DNA from: Paenibacillus lautus NBRC 15380
Lineage (GTDB): Bacteria; Bacillota; Bacilli; Paenibacillales; Paenibacillaceae
Assembly (NCBI RefSeq): GCF_004000945.1
Contig: NZ_BIMF01000013.1
Span: 124,001-188,000, forward strand
Reading direction: 5' to 3'
Length of the DNA stretch: 64,000 nt
Shown: positions 54,556 to 62,686 of the stretch, in pieces
Position numbering within the stretch: position 1 is the first letter of the stretch
Layout of the letters: each line of letters opens with the position of its first letter
The notes under the pieces: model-generated
Told to the model about the DNA's origin: nothing
The model's database searches: none
What the model saw: only the letters and a program-made list of their open reading frames with translations
Position numbers and translations under genes: made by a program

Positions 54556-55479
54556 GTGGGTAAAGTACAAGTAGCAAATAAACACGGGGAAAGCGGTGCA
54601 AGCGTAATGTCATCTAGTGACCATATGGAATCAGAACAACTGTTGTTGACAGAGGAAAGCGAACGTGAGCTGGAACAGATCGAGATTGAGCTTCTTTTGG
54701 AAGGTATTCATCGATTCTATGGTTACGATTTTCGCAATTACGCTATTCCCTCATTGAGGCGGAGAATCTGGCACCATGTTCATGCCGAGGGCGTATCCAC
54801 AATCTCAGCCCTTCAGGATAAAGTACTTCACGATCGTTCTTGTTTTGAACGGCTCATATATAATCTATCGATTCCGGTTACGGAAATGTTCAGGGATCCG
54901 AAGCTATTCCTGACATTCAGGCAGTCGGTAGTTCCATTGCTTCGAACGTATCCTTATATACGGATTTGGCATGCCGGTTGTTCGACCGGAGAAGAAGTGT
55001 ATTCCATGGCCATTTTGCTTCATGAAGAGGGACTGTATGAGAAGTCCCGGATTTATGCGACAGACATGAACTCACGTTCTCTCCAGCAGGCCAAGGAAGG
55101 CGTATTCGACATCAAACGCATGAAGCAATATACCAAGAATTATATGGAGGCGGGCGGTACCCGCTCGTTCTCCGAATACTATACGGCGAAGTACAATTCG
55201 GTTATTTTCCAACCGTTTTTGAAGAAAAATATGATATTTGCCGAGCATAATTTGGCAACAGACCGTTCCTTTAACGAGTTTAATGTGATCTTTTGCCGGA
55301 ATGTCATGATTTATTTTAATGATCAGCTGCGGGATCACGTACACGGATTATTTCACGAGAGTCTAAGCCATTTTGGTATTCTCGTACTGGGTTCTAAAGA
55401 GTCCATACACTTTACGAATTATAGTGAAGCTTATGAGACGCTGGACCGGGTGGAGAAAATATACCGGAAGATTAAATAG
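54556..55479 (+). CDS. CheR-type methyltransferase (RsbM-like)
   Basis: This ~300-residue SAM-dependent methyltransferase has an N-terminal helical CheR domain ('IHRFYGYDFRNYAIPSLRRRIWHHV') and the catalytic domain with SAM motif 'IWHAGCSTGEEVYSMAI', 'IYATDMNSRSLQQA' and 'NVIFCRNVMIYFN'. The expected chemotaxis partners are absent. In B. cereus RsbM, a CheR homologue beside rsbK, methylates RsbK and dampens SigB. Start is uncertain: GTG at 54556 or ATG at 54607, both with weak ribosome sites. Confidence 0.85.
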   Translation: MGKVQVANKHGESGASVMSSSDHMESEQLLLTEESERELEQIEIELLLEGIHRFYGYDFRNYAIPSLRRRIWHHVHAEGVSTISALQDKVLHDRSCFERLIYNLSIPVTEMFRDPKLFLTFRQSVVPLLRTYPYIRIWHAGCSTGEEVYSMAILLHEEGLYEKSRIYATDMNSRSLQQAKEGVFDIKRMKQYTKNYMEAGGTRSFSEYYTAKYNSVIFQPFLKKNMIFAEHNLATDRSFNEFNVIFCRNVMIYFNDQLRDHVHGLFHESLSHFGILVLGSKESIHFTNYSEAYETLDRVEKIYRKIK

Positions 55480-55499
55480 AAGTTTCGTAGGAGGATCTC

Positions 55500-57179
55500 A
55501 TGGGGTTTCACGAACCGATTCATATTCTGTTGGTAGATGACCGCCCTGAAAACTTACTTGCACTCGAAGCTGTTCTGGACAGCGAACAATACACGCTTAT
55601 TAAAGCTACTTCGGGGGAAGAGGCTTTGCGATATCTCTTGAAGTATGATTTTGCCGTGATTGTTCTCGATGTACAAATGCCCGGCATGGACGGTATCGAA
55701 ACAGCAAGGCTGATCAAGGCGAGAGACAAGACAAAGGATATTCCGATCATATTCATTTCCGCGAACAGCAAGGACGCGGAGCATCTTTTTGCTGGATACT
55801 CCGCAGGGGCAATCGACTATATGGTTAAACCCTTTATCCCTCAAATCTTGAAATCCAAGATCGAGGGTTTTGTCGATATGTACCGGACCAACAACAGGCT
55901 CAAGATTCAGTCCATGCAATTGCACCAGAAGACCCAGGAGCTTGAAAAAATTAATCAAGAACTTGTACTGGCCAAGGAAGAAGCGGAGATTGCCGCCAAA
56001 GCCAAAACGGAATTTCTGGCGATGATGAGTCACGAGATCCGAACGCCGATGAATGGCGTCATCGGTATGATTGACTTGCTGATGGACAGCGAGCTTCAGG
56101 ATGAGCAGCGGGAATATGCAGCCATTATCCGCAACAGCGCGGATGCTTTGGTTAATATCATTAACGACATTCTGGATTTCTCCAAGATGGAATCAGGCAA
56201 AATGGAGCTGGAGGAATATCCGTTTGATCTCAAGTCCTGCGTTCAGGAAGTGTTTGGTTTGTTCTCCGGAGAAGCCTCCAAGAAGAATCTGGAGCTTACG
56301 TATTACATTGAGGATCAAATTCCTGCGATCGTATTCGGTGACATGGGACGCCTTCGTCAAGTATTGGTGAATCTGGTATCCAATGCCGTGAAGTTTACGA
56401 ATGAGGGCGGCGTGTATTTGGTTGTTTCGCTTGCTCAAACTAAAGAGGACCGATTAACCCTTGAATTCACGGTGAAGGATACGGGAATTGGCATCTCATC
56501 CGAGAAAATCGATCGGTTGTTCAAGCCGTTCTCTCAGTTGGACTCCTCGATGACAAGGCGGTACGGCGGAACAGGACTTGGGCTTGCGATCTGCAAATCG
56601 CTCGTACAGATGATGGGTGGAGAGATCGCGGTCGAGTCCAAGGAAGGCAAGGGAGCCACTTTCGTATTTACGATCTGCGTTCATACGCATGAAGAAGAGT
56701 ATCATCGACTCCGGGAAGAGGAGCGTTCGGCAAAATATCGTGTGCATGGGGAGAGGCAACCGAACATCCTGATTGTGGACGATCATCCGATTAACCGAAA
56801 GCTGATGGAGAGTATGCTTGAAAAGATGGGGATGAAAGCGGATATGGCGGAAGACGGCAGGCAGGCGGTTGAGATGGCTGCCGGTCCTAAAGTTTACGAC
56901 ATGATCTTCATGGATTTGCAGATGCCGATAATGGATGGTCTGGAGGCAGCGCGTCTGATCCGCCAGATGAAGCCAGAAGCTGAGGCTCCCGTTCTGGTTG
57001 CGATGACCGCCAATGTGATGGACGGGATTCAGAAGCGCTGTTTTGACGCCGGCATGAATGAATACATCAGCAAGCCGGTCAAAATCAGCTGTGTGAAGCA
57101 CCTGATATCCCGTTATGTACCGGTAGAGCCGGAAGGATGGGCCAGCAGCCCAAGCCGTGTTCGAATCATCAACGGCTAG
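55500..57179 (+). CDS. Cytoplasmic hybrid kinase: receiver-HisKA-HATPase-receiver
   Basis: This 559-residue protein has a receiver at 1-125 (D57 in '[13 protein letters not shown]'), a short coiled coil, a kinase core with H178 ('[13 protein letters not shown]'), HATPase motifs '[10 protein letters not shown]', 'DTGIGI' and 'GGTGLGLAI', and a C-terminal receiver (D472 in '[13 protein letters not shown]'). No membrane helix, so it acts in the cytoplasm. It could feed phosphate to the phosphatase of this operon or be a CheR-linked partner of the large kinase. I know no direct Bacillus counterpart in the sigB locus. GGAGG precedes the ATG at 55500. Confidence 0.88.
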   Translation: MGFHEPIHILLVDDRPENLLALEAVLDSEQYTLIKATSGEEALRYLLKYDFAVIVLDVQMPGMDGIETARLIKARDKTKDIPIIFISANSKDAEHLFAGYSAGAIDYMVKPFIPQILKSKIEGFVDMYRTNNRLKIQSMQLHQKTQELEKINQELVLAKEEAEIAAKAKTEFLAMMSHEIRTPMNGVIGMIDLLMDSELQDEQREYAAIIRNSADALVNIINDILDFSKMESGKMELEEYPFDLKSCVQEVFGLFSGEASKKNLELTYYIEDQIPAIVFGDMGRLRQVLVNLVSNAVKFTNEGGVYLVVSLAQTKEDRLTLEFTVKDTGIGISSEKIDRLFKPFSQLDSSMTRRYGGTGLGLAICKSLVQMMGGEIAVESKEGKGATFVFTICVHTHEEEYHRLREEERSAKYRVHGERQPNILIVDDHPINRKLMESMLEKMGMKADMAEDGRQAVEMAAGPKVYDMIFMDLQMPIMDGLEAARLIRQMKPEAEAPVLVAMTANVMDGIQKRCFDAGMNEYISKPVKISCVKHLISRYVPVEPEGWASSPSRVRIING

Positions 57180-57229
57180 CGAATCAATCGTTTTCCATAT
57201 ATTAGCGCGGCTTTAACCCTCGTTAACCT

Positions 57230-57255
57230 GTTTCAACAAGCAAGATAACGGGTTA
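57230..57255 (+). promoter_or_regulatory. Candidate SigB autoregulatory promoter before rsbV
   Basis: GTTTCA, 14 bp, GGGTTA, ending 37 bases before the rsbV ATG. It corresponds to the SigB-dependent promoter that precedes rsbV in Bacillus. Confidence 0.6.
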
Positions 57256-57291
57256 TGTAAAGGGAAAACAAATGATTGGGAGAGAGTGTCT

Positions 57292-57615
57292 ATGAATACA
57301 AAAACGAATGATAAGTTCAATGCTAAGACCCAAATGAATGAGGGCGTATGCACGGTATTTTTGAGCGGTGAACTTGATCTGTCCGTCGCTCCGGATTTTC
57401 GATTAGTGATGGAGCCTCTTGTCGGCAATTCCGAAGTAGACTTGATCGTCAACATGAAGGACATGACATATATTGATAGTACGGGTATTGGTATTCTTCT
57501 GTCGATACTGAAAGCCAGACATGGCATGGAAGCACGCTTTGCAGTCGAGGAAGTTCCGCCGCAAATTCAAAAGCTGTTCGATATGACGGGTATTGCGAAG
57601 TTCTTTCAGTCGTAA
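57292..57615 (+). CDS. rsbV: Anti-sigma factor antagonist
   Basis: This 107-residue STAS-domain protein has the phospho-serine S63 in 'YIDSTGIGIL', the site that RsbW phosphorylates. Unphosphorylated RsbV binds RsbW and frees SigB; the receiver-PP2C protein upstream would remove the phosphate. GGGAG nine bases before the ATG at 57292 fixes the start (a GTG two codons earlier is in frame). It is followed 32 bp later by rsbW. Confidence 0.92.
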   Translation: MNTKTNDKFNAKTQMNEGVCTVFLSGELDLSVAPDFRLVMEPLVGNSEVDLIVNMKDMTYIDSTGIGILLSILKARHGMEARFAVEEVPPQIQKLFDMTGIAKFFQS

Positions 57616-57647
57616 GAAGAATTCCCAATAGGAAAGGATCGAAAAGA

Positions 57648-58097
57648 ATGAATTCAGATGTACAAAGAGTAACGCTTAATTTGCCTGCCAGTGCTGAATA
57701 CGTGGATATTGTAAGACTGAATCTGTATGGAATAGCTTCCAAGATGGGCTTTTCCTATGAAGAGATCGAAGATATGAAGGTTGCGGTGTCGGAGGCCTGT
57801 AATAACTCGGTCTTGTATGCTTATAGTCAGGAAGGCGGCATGGTAGAGGTTTTATTTCAAGTGACCAGCGAGTCGCTATCCATTACGGTCAGAGACGAAG
57901 GGGAGAGTTTCGACAGTGTGGGAGCGGTTGGCAACCGTACACTTCATGATAAAGATCTCAGCGAGGTCCAAATCGGAGGACTAGGCTTCTACCTGATGGA
58001 GGCGCTTATGGATGAGGTAAGCGTGACAAACCAGGCTGGAAAGGGAACCGAGGTTACGCTGACAAAGCGTCTCGCAAGAAGCGAGGAGCCCGTATGA
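57648..58097 (+). CDS. rsbW: Serine-protein kinase / anti-sigma-B factor
   Basis: This 149-residue HATPase-fold kinase has the N-box 'VAVSEACNNSVLYAY' and 'GGLGFYLMEALMDEV' ATP motifs of RsbW. It holds SigB inactive and phosphorylates RsbV. Its stop overlaps the sigB start (ATGA), so anti-sigma and sigma are made in fixed ratio. Gene order rsbV-rsbW-sigB is that of all Bacillales. Confidence 0.93.
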   Translation: MNSDVQRVTLNLPASAEYVDIVRLNLYGIASKMGFSYEEIEDMKVAVSEACNNSVLYAYSQEGGMVEVLFQVTSESLSITVRDEGESFDSVGAVGNRTLHDKDLSEVQIGGLGFYLMEALMDEVSVTNQAGKGTEVTLTKRLARSEEPV

Positions 58098-58864
58098 GTG
58101 ATAAGGCGACTCCCCAAGAGTCCAGAGATGAAGCCGTTCATTTAATTGAACAGTATCAGCAAACGAAGGATAACGATATCGCGACGGTGCTGATTAAGAA
58201 ATATGAACCGATGGTCAAAATGGCGGCAGGCAAGATTGCCCGAAATCGGCCCGACCTGTATGAGGATTTGTATCAGGTTGGCCAAATGGCATTAATTCGT
58301 CTTCTGCAGCAATATGACATCAGCCTGGGGATTCCGTTTGAACCCTATGCCATGAAGAGCATGATCGGGCATATGAAGAACTTCCTCCGCGATAAATCAT
58401 GGTATATTCAAGTACCAAGACGAATCAAGGAAAAGGGTGCCTTGGTTCAGCAAGCGATTGATGAACTAATGGTGAAGCTGGAGAGATCTCCCGATGTGAA
58501 TGAGATCGCATCCCACCTGGATCTTTCCGTTGAGGAAACGGTTGAAGTGTTAGCCGGACGCGAATGCTATCATTATGTATCATTGGATTCCCCGTTATCT
58601 CAGGAAGAAACCGGAGCGACGCTTGGAGAGCTGATCAGTTCGGATGTGAATGATTTTGATTCCGTTGAGAAGCGCATGGATCTTCAGCAGGCGATGAGTC
58701 AGTTGAAGGAGCAAGAGCAGAAGGTGCTATTGCTGGCATTTCAGGAGGGACAGTCCCAGAGAGCTATCGCTCAGAGGTTAGGCGTGTCGCAAATGAGTGT
58801 CTCGCGAATCCAGAAGCGGGCAACGGAAAAACTGAAGCAGATCATGTCCAATTCTTCTTACTGA
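58094..58864 (+). CDS. sigB: RNA polymerase sigma factor SigB (general stress)
   Basis: This 256-residue SigF/SigB-type sigma factor has region 2 ('YEDLYQVGQMALIRLLQQYD'), region 3 and region 4 ('LGVSQMSVSRIQKRATEKLKQ'). 'QEKVLLLAFQEGQSQRAIAQRLG' is the region 4 helix-turn-helix. It directs RNA polymerase to GTTTAA/GGGTAT-type promoters during heat, salt, acid or energy stress. It is the last gene of the rsb cluster and is closed by a terminator. Confidence 0.93.
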   Translation: MSDKATPQESRDEAVHLIEQYQQTKDNDIATVLIKKYEPMVKMAAGKIARNRPDLYEDLYQVGQMALIRLLQQYDISLGIPFEPYAMKSMIGHMKNFLRDKSWYIQVPRRIKEKGALVQQAIDELMVKLERSPDVNEIASHLDLSVEETVEVLAGRECYHYVSLDSPLSQEETGATLGELISSDVNDFDSVEKRMDLQQAMSQLKEQEQKVLLLAFQEGQSQRAIAQRLGVSQMSVSRIQKRATEKLKQIMSNSSY

Positions 58865-58902
58865 TATGGACAAGCCTCGTAGAAACAGACGCATAGCAAC
58901 AT

Positions 58903-58943
58903 AAGGCACGCTTCCTCCATTACAGGAAAGCGTGCCTTTTTGG
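58903..58943 (+). terminator. Rho-independent terminator of the sigB operon
   Basis: AAGGCACGCTTCCT / AGGAAAGCGTGCCTT arms (one bulge) with a five-base T-run. Confidence 0.9.
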
Positions 58944-58985
58944 AACCTACGATTCGTATTTATAGAAGGGAGTGGCAAAGAAAAC

Positions 58986-59963
58986 ATGCTGGGGCCGGAT
59001 GGGATGGAAGGTCAGGATATTTATACTTTTGCAGGGGGATGGAAGTGGTACGATGTTCGAACGGATAACTGGCAATCCTCCTGGATCGGCGAACTTCGGA
59101 CGCGCTATCCTTATACAGCCGAATGGTTTGATCTAGCTTCGACGTTAAAGGAACGAAACTACTTATCCGTCCGATTCAAGGATGGGGTGGAGCCGGTCAT
59201 TATGGGAACCATGCTTTATAAGGTCACGGATGATGCCGATCATTACAAGTCGGAACAGTTCTATTTCTATACGGACGACCAAGTGCTGATTACCATCAAT
59301 TTGGATGACCATACCCGAAGCGTGATGGCTAAGTCCGAAAGAGCTTCCATGCTTCATCAATGCCAAAAACCCGTCGACGGCATGTTTGTGCTGGCTCGGG
59401 CCATTCTGCATTATTACCATGCGGGAATGGATCAATTCGAGCATAACCTGCGCCTTGTCGAAAGTGATATGCGTACGCACAACCGGAGATCCTTAATGGA
59501 TAGCATTCTGTCGTCCCGGTTTGAGTTGTTGGAGTGGAGCAATCTGTTTATTCCTTTTCAGGAACTGATTGCCGCAGCAAAGGAAGGGTATCATGGCGAG
59601 CTGGATAGCAGCCGCTCGTTTCAACAGCTCCTGCATCGAGTGGAAAGAATGGAAAAGCTGATTCATCATTATGAGCGCGAAATCGATACGCTGGTATCGA
59701 TAGACGATGCAATCTCTGCGTTCCGCGGTAATGAAATTATGAAGACACTGACGATTTTTACGGTCGTGCTCACACCGGCAACCGTGGTCGGAGCCATATG
59801 GGGGATGAACTTTGAAAATTTGCCTGCCATTAAGACGTTCTGGGGATTTACCGTAGTCATCGGATTCACTTTGCTGTGGACCGGAGGCATGTACCTTTGG
59901 ATGCGTGCGAAGGGATGGACGGGAGACCTGCTTCAAGTGAAGTCCAACAACAAAAATCTTTGA
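58986..59963 (+). CDS. CorA-family divalent-cation transporter
   Basis: This 325-residue protein has a large cytoplasmic domain and two C-terminal helices with the signature 'WGMNFENLP' (the GMN motif of the pore) between them. The long helix that leads to the pore is at about 200-265. It carries Mg or a related cation into the cell. The frame is open from 58932; the ATG at 58986 has GGGAG 13 bases upstream. It follows the sigB terminator, so control is separate. Confidence 0.87.
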   Translation: MLGPDGMEGQDIYTFAGGWKWYDVRTDNWQSSWIGELRTRYPYTAEWFDLASTLKERNYLSVRFKDGVEPVIMGTMLYKVTDDADHYKSEQFYFYTDDQVLITINLDDHTRSVMAKSERASMLHQCQKPVDGMFVLARAILHYYHAGMDQFEHNLRLVESDMRTHNRRSLMDSILSSRFELLEWSNLFIPFQELIAAAKEGYHGELDSSRSFQQLLHRVERMEKLIHHYEREIDTLVSIDDAISAFRGNEIMKTLTIFTVVLTPATVVGAIWGMNFENLPAIKTFWGFTVVIGFTLLWTGGMYLWMRAKGWTGDLLQVKSNNKNL

Positions 59964-60003
59964 GGCACGAAGGATATGCATGAATGGGAGCGAGAATGAT
60001 CAC

Positions 60004-60040
60004 AACGCCCGGTGACCTCTATAGGCACCGGGCGTTTTCA
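60004..60040. terminator. Bidirectional terminator
   Basis: AACGCCCGGTG / CACCGGGCGTT stem with a T-run, between the CorA gene and the convergent DUF5665 gene. Confidence 0.88.
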
Positions 60041-60055
60041 TGGATTGAAGACACA

Positions 60056-60487
60056 CTAGGATCTAGATTGATCAATATATCCTTGCAAATCGGAGATGAA
60101 ATCCCCAATCATCGGTACGTTGACAAAGAAGCTGAGGATGTAACCCAGAAGACCCAGTACGAGAGCCGTACCAAGGGTTAAGCCCAACCCCCGGGCTAGG
60201 CCGGCAGTGAGGTTGGCAATGATGCGTTTCTTGGGATTCATGTAATTATCGATCATGTCCTTCATTTCGGATTTCTCCAGCGTGGCAGCGATTTTGTCCA
60301 GTCGCGTGTTCAACTTCTTCACTTCGTGCCTTAGCTCAAAGGGATGGTCCTGGACATCATCCGCCTCTTTGGAGTGCCTTTCCTTCCTTGATTCGGATTG
60401 TACTCGTTGTTCCTCGTTTCGTGTCGAACGACTGCCGCTTCGGGTCGAGAAGCTGGAGCCGGTACGATATGGGTTTGCTTTACTCAT
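60056..60487 (-). CDS. DUF5665-domain membrane protein, 143 residues
   Basis: A polar, Ser/Arg/Glu-rich N-terminal half (about 1-60) is followed by 'LRHEVKKLNTRLDKIAATLEKSEMKDMIDNYMNPKKRIIANLTAGLARGLGLTLGTALVLGLLGYILSFFVNVPMIG', the DUF5665 pattern with one hairpin-like pair of helices at the C-terminus. Function unknown. It lies in the stress-type cluster after sigB. Confidence 0.75.
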   Translation of the reverse strand: MSKANPYRTGSSFSTRSGSRSTRNEEQRVQSESRKERHSKEADDVQDHPFELRHEVKKLNTRLDKIAATLEKSEMKDMIDNYMNPKKRIIANLTAGLARGLGLTLGTALVLGLLGYILSFFVNVPMIGDFISDLQGYIDQSRS

Positions 60488-60580
60488 GAGATATCCCCGC
60501 TTTCCAGGCAGATGCGCCGTTTCATTTCACTTAGGAATTACTACAATGTGTATAAGAAGACGTTCACGATCTGGCACAAA

Positions 60581-60607
60581 AATAGCCAGCTGTGTCAGCT
60601 GGCTATT
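60581..60607. terminator. Hairpin between DUF5665 and YtxH genes
   Basis: AATAGCCAGCTG / CAGCTGGCTATT with a TGT loop and short flanking A/T. It ends the minus-strand YtxH gene transcript. Confidence 0.7.
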
Positions 60608-60621
60608 CGTGACTATACGAA

Positions 60622-61032
60622 TTAATAATTCGTTGTCGATTTCATTTCACGGCTGACTTCGGAAGAAGTGTCCATCGCTTGATCCTTCACATCTTTGGAA
60701 GCACTCGAAACCTCGCTCGACACATCAGCCGATGCTTCCTTGACGCTGGACATAATGCTCTGGCGGCCTTCATTCACGGTGGCCATGACATCGGAGGCTT
60801 TGCTGCCCACAGTTTTGGCCAGTTCAGAAGCTTTATCGCCTACCGTGTAAGCAACTTCCTTGGTTTTATCCGACACCATGCTCAGCTTCTCGGACAAATC
60901 CCCGCGAAGCTCGCGGCCTGGCTTTGGAGCGAACAACAGAGCTGCCGCCGCTCCGACCAAGGCGCCGATGAAAGCACCCTTGAAGAATGTGGAACCGCTT
61001 TGTACTGGATATTCTTGTTCTGTGTTATTCAT
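60622..61032 (-). CDS. YtxH-domain protein (general stress type), 136 residues
   Basis: The ATG at 61032 has AAAAGGAG upstream. The protein has a Gly/Ala-rich helix ('FFKGAFIGALVGAAAALLFAPKPGRELRGDL'), the YtxH signature, then an amphipathic, repeat-rich tail ('KTKEVAYTVGDKASELAKTVGSKASDVMATVNEGRQ'), like LEA-type stress proteins. YtxH of Bacillus is SigB-controlled; no clear SigB box is visible here. Confidence 0.85.
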   Translation of the reverse strand: MNNTEQEYPVQSGSTFFKGAFIGALVGAAAALLFAPKPGRELRGDLSEKLSMVSDKTKEVAYTVGDKASELAKTVGSKASDVMATVNEGRQSIMSSVKEASADVSSEVSSASKDVKDQAMDTSSEVSREMKSTTNY

Positions 61033-61080
61033 AACTTTCACTCCTTTTAGTTAATATAAGAAAGAATATAAACACGAGAG

Positions 61081-61338
61081 TCAGGCTGTGCGTCTAAACA
61101 ACTTGGCAACAAGACCGAGCAGGAATACAAAGATGGCTGTACCGATGATAGCGGGCACAATAGCAAATCCGCCTATGACAGGCCCCCATGCTCCGAAGAG
61201 CCACGGTCCGAGCCATGCGCCTATGAAACCTGCGATCATGGAACCGATAATTCCGCCCGGCATTTCATGACCAACCAGCGCATCCCCGATAATCCCGATG
61301 ATGATTGCCATCACGATGCTGATGATGATTCCCCACAT
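61081..61338 (-). CDS. GlsB/YeaQ/YmgE-family membrane stress protein, 85 residues
   Basis: The protein has three short hydrophobic helices with Gly-rich turns ('IIGIIGDALVGHEMPGGIIGSMIAGFIGAWLGPWLFG'), which is the transglycosylase-associated GlsB/YeaQ family signature. Members are small membrane proteins induced by stress. GGAGG lies before the ATG at 61338. It precedes the YtxH gene on the same strand. Confidence 0.85.
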   Translation of the reverse strand: MWGIIISIVMAIIIGIIGDALVGHEMPGGIIGSMIAGFIGAWLGPWLFGAWGPVIGGFAIVPAIIGTAIFVFLLGLVAKLFRRTA

Positions 61339-61616
61339 ACGATCGCCTCCTTTTCAGAGCAATGTGTTTCGAGTGGGCTTGCTTATCTCGTAATTAAACG
61401 TAAGGCCACACCATGAAACAGGACAGTGCAAAACGGGAGATAAATGAAATGTCCGTCCTGAATGGAACGAAGCCTGCTGTTATTTGCGCTTTTTTGTACT
61501 ATACTGAATACAGATTTGCAATCATTCTCGGATGCGCGTGATGACGGGGAGATGCAAACATACAGGTTTTTCAGGGCTCAATGCGTAAGAGACGGTTAGA
61601 GAAGGAGTTAGACAAC

Positions 61617-62621
61617 ATGGATACTGTACTGGTGAAGGAATATCGGGCGGACATACTGGAGTGCGTCCACAATGGACATATATGTATTGTGAATGAACAA
61701 GGAAACGTTGAGGCTTTTGCGGGAGATCCGGATTACGTCGCATTTACGCGTTCTTCGGCCAAGCCCCTACAGGCAATTCCCTCCATTCGAGGCGGGCTGG
61801 CCGACCATTATGGACTGACCGATGAGGAAATAGCGATCATGACCGCTTCGCATCGTGCCGAGCCGGCTCATGTAGAAGTATTGGAACGTTTTGCGCGCAA
61901 GGCGGACATCAGTGAAGCTTACATGGTTTGTGCATCCAGCTGGCCGCTGGACGAAGGAAGCAAAGAGGCTCTTCTGCGAGGGGGCGGCGATAAGAGTAAA
62001 TGGTACCATAATTGCTCCGGCAAGCATTATGGGATGCTGGCCTACTGCCAGATGGCAGGGTATTCGCTGACGGGATACGATCAGCCGGAACATCCGCTGC
62101 AGCAGGAGATCCTTCGGACGGTTGCCAATTTGGCGGGATTGGCTCCTGGCGATGTCAAATTGGGCACCGATGGTTGCGGACTGCCGGTATTTGCCATGCC
62201 GCTCCGCGCTCTGGCAACGGCCTATATGAAGCTCGCCTCCCCGGACCTCATAGAGGATGGGCCGACGCAGAAGGCAGTCATCCGAATCACGAAGGCCATG
62301 CATGCAGCTCCTTATATGGTAGCGGGTAAACACAAAGTGGATACCCTTCTTCTGGAAGATCATAATATTTTGGCCAAGGGCGGCTTCAAGGGCGTGTACT
62401 GTTTTGGTCTTAAGAAGGAGCGGCTCGGCATTTCTTTCAAAATTTCAGATGGCTCCGAAGAGGAGTGGGGCTGGATCACGGAGTCCATCTTGGAGCAAAT
62501 CGGCTATAGCAACAAACCGACCATCGAGCGTCTGAAAGCCGCATACCCTAAGGATTTATACAATGATGAAGGTCTTCAAGTAGGCAGGGTAGAAACCGGA
62601 TTTAAGCTGCTCCGCGCTTAA
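61617..62621 (+). CDS. Rhizobium etli-type L-asparaginase
   Basis: This 334-residue enzyme belongs to the asparaginase class first described in Rhizobium etli, unrelated to bacterial types I and II. All the active-site residues of ReAV are visible at a constant offset of minus two: S46 and K49 ('FTRSSAKP'), S78 ('TASHRAE'), C133 and K136 ('NCSGKH', zinc-linked pair) and C187 ('TDGCGLP'). It would deamidate L-asparagine to aspartate and ammonia in the cytoplasm. AAGGAG nine bases before the ATG at 61617 fixes the start. The pirin-like gene follows 65 bp later. Confidence 0.88.
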   Translation: MDTVLVKEYRADILECVHNGHICIVNEQGNVEAFAGDPDYVAFTRSSAKPLQAIPSIRGGLADHYGLTDEEIAIMTASHRAEPAHVEVLERFARKADISEAYMVCASSWPLDEGSKEALLRGGGDKSKWYHNCSGKHYGMLAYCQMAGYSLTGYDQPEHPLQQEILRTVANLAGLAPGDVKLGTDGCGLPVFAMPLRALATAYMKLASPDLIEDGPTQKAVIRITKAMHAAPYMVAGKHKVDTLLLEDHNILAKGGFKGVYCFGLKKERLGISFKISDGSEEEWGWITESILEQIGYSNKPTIERLKAAYPKDLYNDEGLQVGRVETGFKLLRA

Positions 62622-62686
62622 GGATGACTGATTAGACCGGAAACCGCCGGGGTATTGAATAGTAAAAACGGCGGAGGTGACCGGCC

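Noticed and set aside
59984-60181. 65-codon plus-strand frame after the CorA-type gene
   Set aside because: It spans a bidirectional terminator and the 3' end of the convergent DUF5665 gene.
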